From Psychromarinibacter sediminicola (GTDB lineage Bacteria > Pseudomonadota > Alphaproteobacteria > Rhodobacterales > Rhodobacteraceae), in assembly GCF_029168335.1 (NCBI RefSeq), contig NZ_JARGYC010000023.1:1-63619 (forward strand): DNA of 63,619 nt. Reading direction: 5' to 3'. Within the stretch, counting starts at the first letter, position 1. Each line of letters begins with the position of its first letter. This document shows, one piece after another, positions 53,341-63,530 of this stretch. The translations under genes and the position numbers were made by a program. The notes beneath the pieces were generated by a model. It was not told the DNA's origin and did not search any database. It saw only the letters and a list, made by a program, of their open reading frames with translations.

Positions 53341-53395
53341 TGTCCAAGGTTGGACGGGGTGTTAAGTCCCGGGGATTGCTGTAGATAGCGCTAAC
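53341..53395 (+). repeat. 55-bp two-block element, copy 3
   Basis: It starts TGTCCAAGGTTGGACG, seven bases after the yaaA stop, and ends GATAGCGCTAAC. It is gap-free against the copies at 19853-19907 and 31034-31088 (minus). Unlike those, no gene begins downstream on this strand; it is followed at once by the palindromic block 53400-53684. Confidence 0.7.
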
Positions 53396-53399
53396 GGGA

Positions 53400-53684
53400 G
53401 TCGTGGACGTCCATGCGGCACGACGCTACATCCTCGGCCTTGCCATATAGCGGCCCCGGTCGAGCGGAACGCCGTGCAGCGCCGACCCGCCGGGGCGCGG
53501 TCGAACTTTGCGATTCCGGAGAAATAAGCATATAGATCGGGCACTTGGCACCGTCCTCGCCAGAAGCGCCGCCCCGATGGGGGCGGGGCGGCGCTGCACG
53601 GCGTTCCGCCGCGCGATGCAGGTGGAGATTCCCCACGGAAAACCCAGTGTCGTGTAGTGTGCGTGGACGCCCATGCGACACGCG
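53400..53684. repeat. palindromic block: two similar hairpins around a 21-bp inverted repeat
   Basis: The gap 53335-53709 holds no convincing gene. CGTGGACGTCCATGCGGCACG (53402-53422, split here as CGTGGACGTC plus CATGCGGCACG) recurs at 53662-53682 with two changes. Each copy is the loop of a hairpin (GTCGTG/CACGAC at 53400-53424; TGCGTG/CACGCG at 53660-53684), with a T-A to G-C compensatory change. Between them lies a perfect 21-bp inverted repeat at 53464-53484 and 53589-53609, and a GC-rich palindrome near 53569-53593. The structure suggests a folded RNA or DNA element, or a miniature mobile element. Confidence 0.55.
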
Positions 53685-53709
53685 CCCCGGTCCGGCCAGT
53701 CACGCCGCC

Positions 53710-55899
53710 TCAGGCGCCGGCGGCCTCGGGCGCGTCCTCCGGCAACGGGGGCAGGCACTCCGCGGGGCACGCCGCCGCGACGTGGTGCAGGATCGTGGCC
53801 TTCTTCAGCGGCTTGGTCAGGTAGTGGTCCAGCCCGGCGGCGAGGATGTCGTCCTCGTCGCCGGCCAGCGCGTGGGCCGTCATCGCGACGACCGGAACCC
53901 GGGGCAGGCCCTGGTCCGCCTCTACCACGCGAATCCGGCGCGTCGCCTCCTTGCCGTCGACCTCGGGCATCGAGATGTCCATGAAGACGAGATCCGGCGG
54001 CGCGGCGCGATAGGCCTCGACCGCCTCGCGCCCGTTCTCGGCGAATTGCAGGTCGATATCGGCGGACTTCACCAGCTTGGAAAAGACCAGCCGGTTCGTC
54101 CGGTTGTCCTCTGCCGCCAGAACGCGCATGCGGCGCCGCGGGCCGGGCCGCGCATTCGCCTCCGCCGGCGCCGCGCCGGGGGCACGCGGCGGCGCCGCGG
54201 CGATTGCGCGCAGCACGTCGTGGCGGCGCAACGGCGTGTGGAGGACCGCGGTCACCTCGGCGCCGGTTCGGACCGGGGTCGCGGACAGAACGAAGATCGG
54301 CCCCGCGAAACCGTCGGCGCGGAGCGCCGCCGCGACGTCGCCGGGGCCGGGCCCGGACCCCGACAGCGCCGCATCGAGCAGGACGACATCGCCCGCGCCG
54401 GGCCCGGCCGCGCGCAGCTCGTCCGCGGATCCGAAGCCGCTGGCCGCGACCTTCTGGGCCAGGAGCTGGCGTCGGAGGATATCCCGGCCCGCGGCCAGCG
54501 GATCGGCCAGCAGCACCCGGTTCAGCCAGCCCGGCGCCGCCGGCGGGGGCGACGCGGCGTGGACCGCCAGCTCCAGCGTCAGGAAAAAGCCGAAACTGGA
54601 GCCGGTTCCGACCTCGGACTCGACCCAGATCTCGCCGCCCATCATCTCCACCAGCCGCTTGGTGATGGCAAGGCCGAGCCCCGTGCCCTCGAACGTGCGG
54701 TTGCGGTCGTCCTCGACCTGGTTGAATTCGCCGAAGATATGGTCCCGCTTGTCCGGCGCGATGCCGATGCCGGTATCCTCCACCGTGACATGCACGCGCT
54801 GCCGTCCCGCGGCGCTGTCGGGCAGGCTGGACACCCGGACCAGCACATGCCCCGACTCGGTGAACTTCACCGCGTTGCCCACGAGGTTGGTCAGCACCTG
54901 CCGCACCCGGCCCGGATCGCCGACGAAGCGGGTGGGCATGAACATGTCGTAGTCGATCAGCATCGTCAGGGGCTTGGTGCCGACCGAGGGGCGCAGCAGC
55001 GTCGCCACCTCGTAGACCGCCTGTTCCAGGTCGAATTCCTCGGGGTGGAGCGTCAGCCGCTCCGCCTCGATCTTGGAATAGTCGAGCACGTCGTTGATCA
55101 GCACCAGCAGCGCCTCGCCCGAGGAGCGGATCGTCTCGACATAGAGCCTTTGTTCCTCGTCCAGCGCGCTGTCGTCCAGCAGCTGTGCCATGCCGACGAT
55201 GCCGTTCATCGGCGTGCGGATCTCGTGGCTCATATTGGCGAGAAAAGCGGACTTGGCGCGGCTCGCGGCCTCGGCCGTCTTGCGGGCGGCCTTCAGCCTG
55301 GCCTCGTAGCGGATCTGCGCGGTGATGTTCAGCGCGAGCGACACGGTATCGCCGCCCTCGGTCCGCCGGTCGACCAGCCGGACAAAGGTGCCGTTCCAGA
55401 AGCGGATGACGCGCGGGTGGATCGTGGGCGCCCGCCAGCGCCACATCATGTCCTCGACCCAGTCGTCGCGGCCGGCGCCGTCGGTGTCGACGACGCCTTC
55501 CTCGGCGGCGATGCGCAGCAGTTCCTCGTCCCGGATGCCGGGGCCCACGCTGTCCAGCCCCTCGAACGGGGCGAGATAGGCCCTGTTCGCGGCGATCATC
55601 GTGCTGTCGGCATCGAACACGGCAAAACCGTCCTGGATGGTTTCCACCGAGTCCCAGAGGCGCCGCTCGGCGATCAGCACGGCGCCCTTCGCGGTCTCCA
55701 GCTCGTGGCGCACGGTCTCGGTCTGCTGGCGCAGGACGGCGGTTTCCTCGCGCTTCTCGACGATCTCTTCGGAGAGGTTGCGGGCATGGGCCGCCAGCTT
55801 GCGGTTGGCGTCGCTGAGCTCGGCCTGTTTCATCTCCAACAGACGCTCCGCGGCAAGCCGCGCCCGCCGTTCCCGGGCGAGTTCGTCTGAGTTGGCCAT
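53710..55899 (-). CDS. soluble hybrid histidine kinase with two receiver-like domains
   Basis: The protein has 729 residues with no membrane segment. An N-terminal coiled coil (residues 5-75) and a PAS-like domain precede the HisKA domain, with phosphorylated His225 ([14 protein letters not shown]). The HATPase domain follows (N-box [16 protein letters not shown]1 [16 protein letters not shown]2 [13 protein letters not shown]). A degenerate receiver with Asp509 ([10 protein letters not shown]) is followed by a canonical receiver with Asp641 ([12 protein letters not shown]) and a C-terminal Lys (YLTKPLKK). The start is ATG 55899. Its input is probably cytosolic, and no cognate regulator adjoins it. 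Confidence 0.93.
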   Translation of the reverse strand: MANSDELARERRARLAAERLLEMKQAELSDANRKLAAHARNLSEEIVEKREETAVLRQQTETVRHELETAKGAVLIAERRLWDSVETIQDGFAVFDADSTMIAANRAYLAPFEGLDSVGPGIRDEELLRIAAEEGVVDTDGAGRDDWVEDMMWRWRAPTIHPRVIRFWNGTFVRLVDRRTEGGDTVSLALNITAQIRYEARLKAARKTAEAASRAKSAFLANMSHEIRTPMNGIVGMAQLLDDSALDEEQRLYVETIRSSGEALLVLINDVLDYSKIEAERLTLHPEEFDLEQAVYEVATLLRPSVGTKPLTMLIDYDMFMPTRFVGDPGRVRQVLTNLVGNAVKFTESGHVLVRVSSLPDSAAGRQRVHVTVEDTGIGIAPDKRDHIFGEFNQVEDDRNRTFEGTGLGLAITKRLVEMMGGEIWVESEVGTGSSFGFFLTLELAVHAASPPPAAPGWLNRVLLADPLAAGRDILRRQLLAQKVAASGFGSADELRAAGPGAGDVVLLDAALSGSGPGPGDVAAALRADGFAGPIFVLSATPVRTGAEVTAVLHTPLRRHDVLRAIAAAPPRAPGAAPAEANARPGPRRRMRVLAAEDNRTNRLVFSKLVKSADIDLQFAENGREAVEAYRAAPPDLVFMDISMPEVDGKEATRRIRVVEADQGLPRVPVVAMTAHALAGDEDDILAAGLDHYLTKPLKKATILHHVAAACPAECLPPLPEDAPEAAGA

Positions 55900-56052
55900 G
55901 CGAGGGACTCCGCCCGCTTCTGCTCCCGATCCACGGGATTGTGTAGGGATTTTGGTGAAAAGGCTGTTAACACGGTCTTGAAAACGTTGAACCGGCCGGA
56001 TCGCGCATGCGACGATGGCCGCAATTTCATCAGAAAAGGCGAGGACCTTCCG

Positions 56053-59000
56053 ATGCGTTTCAGTGTTCTCCTGGCATTCGTTTTGAGCTTTCTGGCCGGT
56101 GCGGCCGCCGCGCAGAGCCCCGTTCCCGAACGTCGTCTGGCCCTGATCCGCGACGTGGATTTCCCCGGCGGCGACATTCAGACGATCTTCGATTCCTCGC
56201 TGAACGCCTGCGAGCGGGCCTGCCTGTCCAATGCAAGCTGCATGGCGTTCACCTACAACACCAAGTCGCAGGCCTGCTTCCCGAAGCGGTCGGCCGGCGA
56301 ACCGGCGGCCTATGAAGGCGCGTTCTCCGGCCGGGTCCTGGTCGCCTCGCCCGAGGCGCTGGCGCGGGGCGAGACGCGCGCGGCCGAGCTGGACTTCCTG
56401 CGCGACGGCGACGTGTCGGCCGCGCGCGAGGTGGCGCTGGACCTGACCAACAAGCACGTGCCGGGCGACTGGACCGTGGGCGAGCTTTTGCGCTCGGCGG
56501 CGGAGGCGCGGCAGAACGGCAATATCGTGTCGGCGTACCGCTTTATCGGGGCGGCGACGGTGCTGAGCGACGCCTCCGACCACTGGACCGAGTATGCGCG
56601 GCTGGCGATGGCGATCGACACGGACCGCGATTCCGACCGGCGCGAGTACCGGCGGCGCGCGCTGTCGGCGGCGGTGAACGGCTATCTGCGGGCGCCGGAC
56701 GGGCCGATGCAGCACAACGCGCTGGTGGTGCTTGCCGAGGCGCTGGAGCTGAACGACCGCGGGCGCGACATGGTCCCGGCGCTGCGGCTGGCGCAGGCGG
56801 TCGTCGAACGGCAGGACACCGCCGAGATGCTGGACGAGGCGGTGGCGAAATACGGCTTCCGCATCGTCGAGCACACGGTGGAGAGCGACGCGGCCAGCCC
56901 GCGGGTCTGTGCCGAGTTTTCCGAGGATCTGGTGCAGGCGGGCGTGGACTATTCCACCTATGTCCGCGTGCCCGAGGCCGAGCTGACCGTCGAGCCCGAC
57001 CAGCGGCGGCTGTGCATCGAGGGGGTGACCCACGGCGAGCGCTACCGGGTGACCTTCCGCGAGGGGCTGCCGGCGGCGTCGGGCGAAGAGATGATCAAGG
57101 ATGTCACGCTGAACCTCTACGTGCGCGACCGGTCGCCCGCGGTGCGGTTCCCGGGGCGCAACTATATTCTGCCGGCGACGGGGCAGGTGAACATCCCGGT
57201 CGAGACGGTGAATGTCGAGACGCTGGAGCTGGAGCTGAAGCGGGTGTCGGACCGCTCGATCCTGCGCGCGATCCAGGAAGGCTATTTCGGGCGGCCGCTG
57301 TCGCCGTGGGAGGAGCGGCAGTTCGGCGAGGAGATGGCCACCAGCGTGTGGCAGGGCACCGGCGAGGTGGAGCGCGAGCTGAACCGCGACATGACCACGC
57401 GGCTGCCGCTGACCGACGTGGTCGAGGGGCTGGATCCGGGGATCTACGCGCTGAAGGCGGCGATCCCGGATGCCGACCCGTATGACACGCCGGCGGCGAC
57501 GCAGTGGTTCGTGGTGTCGGATATCGGCCTGGCGACGATGGCCGGGGCGGACGGGCTGCATGTCTTCACCCGGTCGCTGGGCACGGCGGAGCCGGAGGCG
57601 GGCGTGGAGATCACGCTGTTGTCGCGGGCCAACGCGGTTCTGGGCGAGACAGAGACGGATTCGCAGGGCTATGCCCGTGTCGCGCCGGGGCTGATGAACG
57701 GCACCGGCGGCGCGGCGCCGGCGATGGTGCTGGCCGAGGCGGGCGATGACCTGACCTTCCTGTCGCTGACCGAGCCGGAATTCGACCTGAGCGACCGCGG
57801 CGTCGAGGGGCGCGAACCGGCGGGGCCGGTCGATGCCTACCTGACGACCGACCGGGGCGCCTATCGCGCCGGCGAGACGATCAACGCCACCGTGCTGACG
57901 CGGGATGCCGAGGCCGAGGCGATCGAGGGGCTGCCGCTGGTCGCGGTGCTGACGCGGCCCGACGGGGTGGAATACGCCCGCGCGATGAGCATCGACAGCG
58001 CCGCGGGCGGCCATGTCTTCAGCTTCCGTACCTCGGGCGAGGTGCCGCGCGGCGCCTGGCGGCTGGACATCCACAGCGACCCGGACGCGCCGGCCATCGC
58101 GTCGGAATCGGTGCTGGTCGAGGATTTCCTGCCCGAGCGGATCGACTTCGAGCTGGACGCGGGCGACGCCCCGCTGCGGCCGGGCGAGCCGAACGGGCTG
58201 GCCATCGACGCCGACTATCTGTTCGGCGCGCCGGCGGGCGACCTGGAGGTCGAGGGCGACGTGCGGCTGCGCGCGACGCGGACGCTGGAGGCCTGGCCGG
58301 ATTACGTCTTCGGCCGCTACGACACCAACATCCCGGCCGAGCGCTGGTTCTTCCCCAGCGACATCCGCACCGACGCCGACGGCGAGACGACCGTCGACCT
58401 GGAGCTGCCGGAGCTGGCGCCGCATTTCCGGCCGATGCAGGCCGATATCACGGTGCGGATCGCCGAAGGCTCCGGCCGGCCGGTGGAACGGCGGATCACG
58501 CATCCCGTGGCCCCGGACGGGCCGGTCATCGGGATCAAGCCGAACTTCGACGGCACGCTGGCCGAGAACACCGAGGCGTCGTTCAGCCTGATCGCGCTGG
58601 ACGAGATGCAGGCGCGCACCGGCATGGAGGTCCACTGGACCATCAACCGCGTCGAGACGCGGTATCAGTGGTACAGCTATGACGGCTACTGGGACTGGGA
58701 GCCGATCACCCGGCGGACGACGGTCGCCGAGGGCAACGCCACGCTGGGCGATGCGCCCGCCACGGTCACGGCGCCGGTCGAATGGGGCCGCTACGAGATC
58801 CGGGTCGAGGCCGTCGGCGGCGACTACATCGCCGCGTCCGAGGACTTCAACGCCGGCTGGTACGGCGGCGCGGATGCCTCGGCCACGCCCGACCTGCTGG
58901 AGATGTCGCTGGACGCCGAAAGCTACGATCCCGGCGACACCGCCACCGTGCGCGTCGTGCCGCGCGAGGCGGGCAAGGGTCTGATCACCGTCGTCTCCAA

Positions 59001-61491
59001 CCGGCTGATCGACATGCGGCCGGTGGATCTGGCCGCCGGCGAGAACATCTTCGAACTGCCGGTGACCGACGAATGGGGCGCCGGCGCCTATGTGACCGTC
59101 ACCGCCGTCAAGCCGATGGACGCGGCGGAGGGGCATAACCCGGCGCGGTCGCTGGGGCTGGCCCATGCCGCCGTCGATCCCGGCGAACACGCGCTGGAGG
59201 TCGCCTTCGACGGGCCGGACGAGGTCGACCCGCGCGGCCCGATGCCCGTCGAGGTCAGGGTCGACGGCGTGGCCGAGGGCGAAAGCGCCTATGTCACGAT
59301 TGCGGCGGTGGATGTGGGAATCCTGAACCTGACCGGCTTCGAAAGCCCCGACCCCAGCGGTCACTATTTCGGGCAGAGAAAGCTCGGCATGGGTTTCCGC
59401 GACATCTATGGCCGGCTGATCGACGGCATGAACGGGTCGGTCGGCAATGTCCGCTCGGGCGGCGACTTCAACCCCGAGGCCGGGATGCAGGCACCGCCGC
59501 CGACCGAAGAGCTGGTGGCCTATTTCTCCGGCCCGCTGGAGGTGGGCGCCGACGGCTATGCCCGGACCGAGTTCGACCTGCCGTCGTTCAACGGCACGGT
59601 CAAGCTGATGGCCGTGGCCTGGTCGAAGACCGGCGTGGGCGAGGCCGACAAGGAGGTGCTGGTGCGCGACCCGGTGGTCGTGACGGCCAGCCTGCCGCGC
59701 TTCATGGCGCCGGGCGACCAGTCTCGATTGCTCTTGGAAATCGTCCATGCCACGGGCCCCGCGGGGCGCGTCGGGCTGGACGTTCAGGCCGACGGCGTGA
59801 AGCTGAACCGTGCCGTGCCCTCGGGCTTCGACATCGAGGACCAGGGCAAGGCGGTCTACTCGATCCCGATCACGGCCGAAGCGGTCGGCGTGCAGGAGAT
59901 CGAGGTGACGCTGACCACGCCGGGCGGCAAGGTCCTGACCAAGGTGCTGAAACTGCCGGTAGAGGTGAACGATCCCGTCGTCAGCCGCGTCAGCCGTTTC
60001 GAGCTGGCCGCCGGCGACACCTTCACCTTCGACAGCGACGTGTTCAGCGGGTTCCGGAACGGCACCGCCTCGGCCACGCTGGCGGCGGGGCCCATCGCGC
60101 GGATGGACGCGCCGGGGCTGTTGGAGGCGCTGGACCGCTATCCCTATGGCTGCACCGAGCAGACGACCAGCCGGGCGCTGCCGCTTCTGTATCTCGACCA
60201 GGTGGCCGAGGCGATGGGGCTGGACGAACGGCGGGGCCTGGAAGAGCGGATCGCCCAGGCCATCGACAGCGTGCTGACCCGGCAGGCGCCGAACGGGGCC
60301 TTCGGGCTGTGGCGCGCGACCTCGGGCGACTTCTGGCTGGACGCCTATGTCACCGACTTCCTGTCGCGGGCGAAGGCGCGGGGGCATGACGTGCCCGACG
60401 TCGCCTTCCGCAACGCGCTGGACAACCTGCGCAACCGGGTGAACTACGCCGCCGATTTCGACGACGGGGGCGAGGCGATCGCCTATGCGCTCTACGTGCT
60501 GGCGCGCGAGGGCGCGGCGTCGATCGGCGACCTGCGGTACTACGCCGACGTGAAGGCGCAGGACTTCGCCACGCCGCTGGCGGTGGCACAGGTCGGCGCG
60601 GCGCTGGCGGCCTATGGCGATCCGACCCGGGCCGACCGGATGTTCGGCCTCGCGGGCAAGATGATCGAGATGCAGGCCGGCGACGAACGTCATGTCTGGC
60701 GGGCCGACTACGGCACTCGGTTCCGCGACCGGGCCGCGGTGCTGACGCTGGCGTCCGAGGCCGGCAGCGAGGCGGTGGACCTCGACGCGCTGCTCGACAG
60801 CATCGCGCCGGTGAACCCCGACCGCTACCTGTCGACGCAAGAGAAGGTCTGGACCCTGCTGGCGACCAACGCGCTGCTGGAAGGCGAGGCGTTCGGCGAC
60901 CTGACGATGGACGGCGCGGCGCTGGACGGGCCGCTGGTGAAGGTCGTGGAGGACGACACCGCCTTCAACCCCATCGAGGTGGAAAACACCGGCGACTCGG
61001 CCACGACCATCACGCTGACCGCCTTCGGCGTGCCCGAGACGCCGGGGCCGGCAAGCGGCAAGGGCTACAACATCGCCCGGCGCTACTTCGACATGGAGGG
61101 CAACCCGGTGCAGCTGTCGGAGGTCGAACAGGGCACGCGGCTCGTCGCGGTGCTGACGGTCACGCCCTTCGCGAAGTCCGAGGCACGGCTGATCGTGGAC
61201 GATCCGCTGCCCGCGGGGTTCGAGATCGACAATCCGAACCTGATGCGCGGCGGCGATCTGCGGGCGCTGGACTGGCTGGAGCTGATGGACGACGCGCGGC
61301 ACACCGAGTTCCGGCAGGACCGGTTCATCGCCGCCGTCGACTGGCGCTCGGAGGACGAGTTCCGGCTGGGCTACATCGTGCGCGCGGTGTCGCCGGGCAG
61401 CTACCACCACCCCGCCGCGAGCGTCGAGGACATGTACCGCCCCGAATACCGCGCGGTCAGCGAGGCGGGGCGCGTCGTCGTCACCGAATGA
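56053..61491 (+). CDS. alpha-2-macroglobulin family protein with N-terminal PAN-like domain
   Basis: The protein has 1812 residues and a signal peptide (VLSFLAGAAAAQS). Residues about 30-100 have six cysteines in a PAN/apple-like pattern (NACERACLSNASCMAFTYNTKSQACFPK). The rest follows the bacterial alpha-2-macroglobulin plan: macroglobulin domains, bait-like region, then a thioester motif CTEQ at Cys1367-Gln1370 (PYGCTEQTTSRALPLLYL). It would trap proteases in the periplasm. ATG 56053 is the likely start. It overlaps pbpC by four bases (ATGA), the usual A2M-PBP1C pairing. Confidence 0.93.
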   Translation: MRFSVLLAFVLSFLAGAAAAQSPVPERRLALIRDVDFPGGDIQTIFDSSLNACERACLSNASCMAFTYNTKSQACFPKRSAGEPAAYEGAFSGRVLVASPEALARGETRAAELDFLRDGDVSAAREVALDLTNKHVPGDWTVGELLRSAAEARQNGNIVSAYRFIGAATVLSDASDHWTEYARLAMAIDTDRDSDRREYRRRALSAAVNGYLRAPDGPMQHNALVVLAEALELNDRGRDMVPALRLAQAVVERQDTAEMLDEAVAKYGFRIVEHTVESDAASPRVCAEFSEDLVQAGVDYSTYVRVPEAELTVEPDQRRLCIEGVTHGERYRVTFREGLPAASGEEMIKDVTLNLYVRDRSPAVRFPGRNYILPATGQVNIPVETVNVETLELELKRVSDRSILRAIQEGYFGRPLSPWEERQFGEEMATSVWQGTGEVERELNRDMTTRLPLTDVVEGLDPGIYALKAAIPDADPYDTPAATQWFVVSDIGLATMAGADGLHVFTRSLGTAEPEAGVEITLLSRANAVLGETETDSQGYARVAPGLMNGTGGAAPAMVLAEAGDDLTFLSLTEPEFDLSDRGVEGREPAGPVDAYLTTDRGAYRAGETINATVLTRDAEAEAIEGLPLVAVLTRPDGVEYARAMSIDSAAGGHVFSFRTSGEVPRGAWRLDIHSDPDAPAIASESVLVEDFLPERIDFELDAGDAPLRPGEPNGLAIDADYLFGAPAGDLEVEGDVRLRATRTLEAWPDYVFGRYDTNIPAERWFFPSDIRTDADGETTVDLELPELAPHFRPMQADITVRIAEGSGRPVERRITHPVAPDGPVIGIKPNFDGTLAENTEASFSLIALDEMQARTGMEVHWTINRVETRYQWYSYDGYWDWEPITRRTTVAEGNATLGDAPATVTAPVEWGRYEIRVEAVGGDYIAASEDFNAGWYGGADASATPDLLEMSLDAESYDPGDTATVRVVPREAGKGLITVVSNRLIDMRPVDLAAGENIFELPVTDEWGAGAYVTVTAVKPMDAAEGHNPARSLGLAHAAVDPGEHALEVAFDGPDEVDPRGPMPVEVRVDGVAEGESAYVTIAAVDVGILNLTGFESPDPSGHYFGQRKLGMGFRDIYGRLIDGMNGSVGNVRSGGDFNPEAGMQAPPPTEELVAYFSGPLEVGADGYARTEFDLPSFNGTVKLMAVAWSKTGVGEADKEVLVRDPVVVTASLPRFMAPGDQSRLLLEIVHATGPAGRVGLDVQADGVKLNRAVPSGFDIEDQGKAVYSIPITAEAVGVQEIEVTLTTPGGKVLTKVLKLPVEVNDPVVSRVSRFELAAGDTFTFDSDVFSGFRNGTASATLAAGPIARMDAPGLLEALDRYPYGCTEQTTSRALPLLYLDQVAEAMGLDERRGLEERIAQAIDSVLTRQAPNGAFGLWRATSGDFWLDAYVTDFLSRAKARGHDVPDVAFRNALDNLRNRVNYAADFDDGGEAIAYALYVLAREGAASIGDLRYYADVKAQDFATPLAVAQVGAALAAYGDPTRADRMFGLAGKMIEMQAGDERHVWRADYGTRFRDRAAVLTLASEAGSEAVDLDALLDSIAPVNPDRYLSTQEKVWTLLATNALLEGEAFGDLTMDGAALDGPLVKVVEDDTAFNPIEVENTGDSATTITLTAFGVPETPGPASGKGYNIARRYFDMEGNPVQLSEVEQGTRLVAVLTVTPFAKSEARLIVDDPLPAGFEIDNPNLMRGGDLRALDWLELMDDARHTEFRQDRFIAAVDWRSEDEFRLGYIVRAVSPGSYHHPAASVEDMYRPEYRAVSEAGRVVVTE

Positions 61492-63530
61492 GGCGGTTCG
61501 GTCTCTTTGTCCTTGCCCTGGCGCTGTTTCTCGCGGCGCTGGGGCGGGACCGGTTCGAGCAATGGGTCGCGGCGACGGAGCTGCCGCCGCTGGCGGTCGA
61601 GACCTCGGTCGAGATGCTGGACCGCAACGGCGTGCTGCTCAGGGCCTATACCGTGGCCGACGGGCGCTGGCGGCTGGCGGCGGGGCTCGACCAGGTCGAC
61701 CCGCGCTACCTGGACATGCTGATCGCCTACGAGGACAAGCGGTTCCGGGAGCACGGCGGCGTCGACCCGCTGGCGATGCTGCGGGCGGTGGGGCAGGCCC
61801 TGTGGTACGGCGAGGTCGTCTCTGGCGGCTCCACGCTGACGATGCAGGTGGCGCGGCTGCTGGAGGACGGCACCACCGGGCGGATCGCGGGCAAGCTGCG
61901 GCAGATCCGGGTGGCGCTGGCGCTGGAGCGGCGGCTGACCAAGCGCGAAATCCTCGCGCTCTACGTGAACCGGGCGCCGTTCGGCGGGAACCTGGAAGGC
62001 GTGCGGGCGGCGAGCTTCGCCTATTTCGGCAAGGAGCCACGACGGCTGACCCCGGCGCAGGCGGCGCTGCTGGTCGCCCTGCCCCAGTCGCCCGAGACGC
62101 GGCGGCCCGACCGCTATGCCGGCACGGCCCATGACGCCCGCGCGCGGGTGCTGGCCCGCGTCGCGGCGGCCGGGGTGATCGACGAAAGCGCCCGCGCGGC
62201 GGCCGAAACGGAGACTGTTCCACACGAACGCCGCCCCTTCCCGAGGCGCGCGGCCCACCTCACCGACCGGCTGCGCCGCGAAGACCCCGGCGTGCAGGCG
62301 CACCGCCTGACGCTCGATGCGGGCCTGCAGGCCCGGCTGGAGGCGCTCGCCGAACGCGCCGCGCGCGACGCAGGGCAGCGGCAATCCATCGCGATGATGG
62401 TGGCCGATCACACCACCGGCGAGATCCTGGCCTCCGTCGGCTCGTCGGGCTACGAGAACGGCGCGCGGGACGGGTTCGTGGACATGACGCAAGCCGTGCG
62501 CTCGCCCGGCTCCACGCTGAAGCCGCTGGTCTACGGGCTGGCCTTCGACCGCGGGCTGGCGCATCCCGAGACGCTGATCGAGGACCGCCCGGTCGCCTTC
62601 GGCCCGTACGAGCCGCAGAATTTCGACGGCGAGTTCCGCGGCACGATCCGCATCCGCGACGCGCTGAAACAGTCCCTGAACATCCCGGTTGTGAAGCTCC
62701 TGGACGCGATGGGCCCCGCCCGCCTGATGGTCCACCTGCGCCGTGCCGGCGTCGAGGCGCAGCTGCCCGGCGGCCAGCCCGGCCTCGCCGTGGCACTGGG
62801 CGGCGTGGGGGTCAGCCTGGAGGGGCTGATCCGTCTCTATGCCGGCCTCGCGAATGGCGGCGAGGCGGTCCTGCTGTCCGCCCGCCCCGGCGTCGCGCAG
62901 CCCGAGACGCCGCAGGACATCCTGTCGCCGGAATCCGCCTGGATGATCGCCGACATCCTGTCCGACATCGCGCCGCCGCCCGGCGCGGCGCGCAACGGGC
63001 TGGCCTACAAGACCGGCACCTCCTACGGCCACCGCGACGCCTGGGCCATCGGCTTCGACGGCCGCCACGTCGCCGGCGTCTGGATGGGCCGGCCCGACGG
63101 CACCCCGGTCCCCGGCGCCTTCGGCGGAGAGGTCGCCGCCCCGATCCTGTTCGAGGCCTTCGCCCTGCTGAAACCGGACCTCGACCGCCTGCCCCCGCCG
63201 CCGCCGGCGACCCTGATCGTCGGCCATTCCGGCCTGCCGCAGCCGCTGAAACGCTTCCGCCCGCGCGACGCGGCCTTCGCCGAGGCGCCGGACGCGCCCG
63301 CCGTCGCCTTTCCCCCCGATGGGGCCAGGGTAGAGACCGAAGGCGACCGCCTCGCCGTGAAGGTCCGCGACGGCGTCCCGCCCTTCACCTGGCTCGCCGA
63401 CGGCCGCCCGGTCCTGACGCGCAGCCACGACCGCGACGCGCTGATCGAGATGCCGGGCCCCGGCTTCGTGACGCTCTCCGTCATCGACGCCGAAGGCCGG
63501 TCGGCCCGTACCACAGTCCGGCTTGATTAG
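61488..63530 (+). CDS. pbpC: penicillin-binding protein 1C
   Basis: The protein has 680 residues. One N-terminal helix precedes the GT51 domain (catalytic Glu82 in IAYEDKRFREHGGVDPLAM, then SGGSTLTMQVARLL). The transpeptidase domain carries the nucleophile Ser342 in SPGSTLKPLVYGLAFD, SLN in KQSLNIPVVKLL and KTGTS in AYKTGTSYGHRDAWAIGFD. A C-terminal beta domain (about residues 575-680) is the PBP1C type. It makes or repairs peptidoglycan in the periplasm. Its stop TAG at 63528 is immediately followed by an IS630-type terminus. Confidence 0.96.
   Translation: MRRFGLFVLALALFLAALGRDRFEQWVAATELPPLAVETSVEMLDRNGVLLRAYTVADGRWRLAAGLDQVDPRYLDMLIAYEDKRFREHGGVDPLAMLRAVGQALWYGEVVSGGSTLTMQVARLLEDGTTGRIAGKLRQIRVALALERRLTKREILALYVNRAPFGGNLEGVRAASFAYFGKEPRRLTPAQAALLVALPQSPETRRPDRYAGTAHDARARVLARVAAAGVIDESARAAAETETVPHERRPFPRRAAHLTDRLRREDPGVQAHRLTLDAGLQARLEALAERAARDAGQRQSIAMMVADHTTGEILASVGSSGYENGARDGFVDMTQAVRSPGSTLKPLVYGLAFDRGLAHPETLIEDRPVAFGPYEPQNFDGEFRGTIRIRDALKQSLNIPVVKLLDAMGPARLMVHLRRAGVEAQLPGGQPGLAVALGGVGVSLEGLIRLYAGLANGGEAVLLSARPGVAQPETPQDILSPESAWMIADILSDIAPPPGAARNGLAYKTGTSYGHRDAWAIGFDGRHVAGVWMGRPDGTPVPGAFGGEVAAPILFEAFALLKPDLDRLPPPPPATLIVGHSGLPQPLKRFRPRDAAFAEAPDAPAVAFPPDGARVETEGDRLAVKVRDGVPPFTWLADGRPVLTRSHDRDALIEMPGPGFVTLSVIDAEGRSARTTVRLD

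Noticed and set aside
53391-53681. Minus-strand 96-codon ORF in the palindromic block
   Set aside because: It merely runs through the repeats, starting and ending in the two copies; no ribosome site or recognisable protein.
55900-61410. Minus-strand reading frame of more than 1800 codons fused in frame to the hybrid kinase and antisense to the alpha-2-macroglobulin gene
   Set aside because: High GC at third positions leaves antisense frames free of stops. The translation is low-complexity Arg/Gly/Asp/His-rich with no domain, while the sense strand has a signal peptide, macroglobulin domains and a thioester motif.
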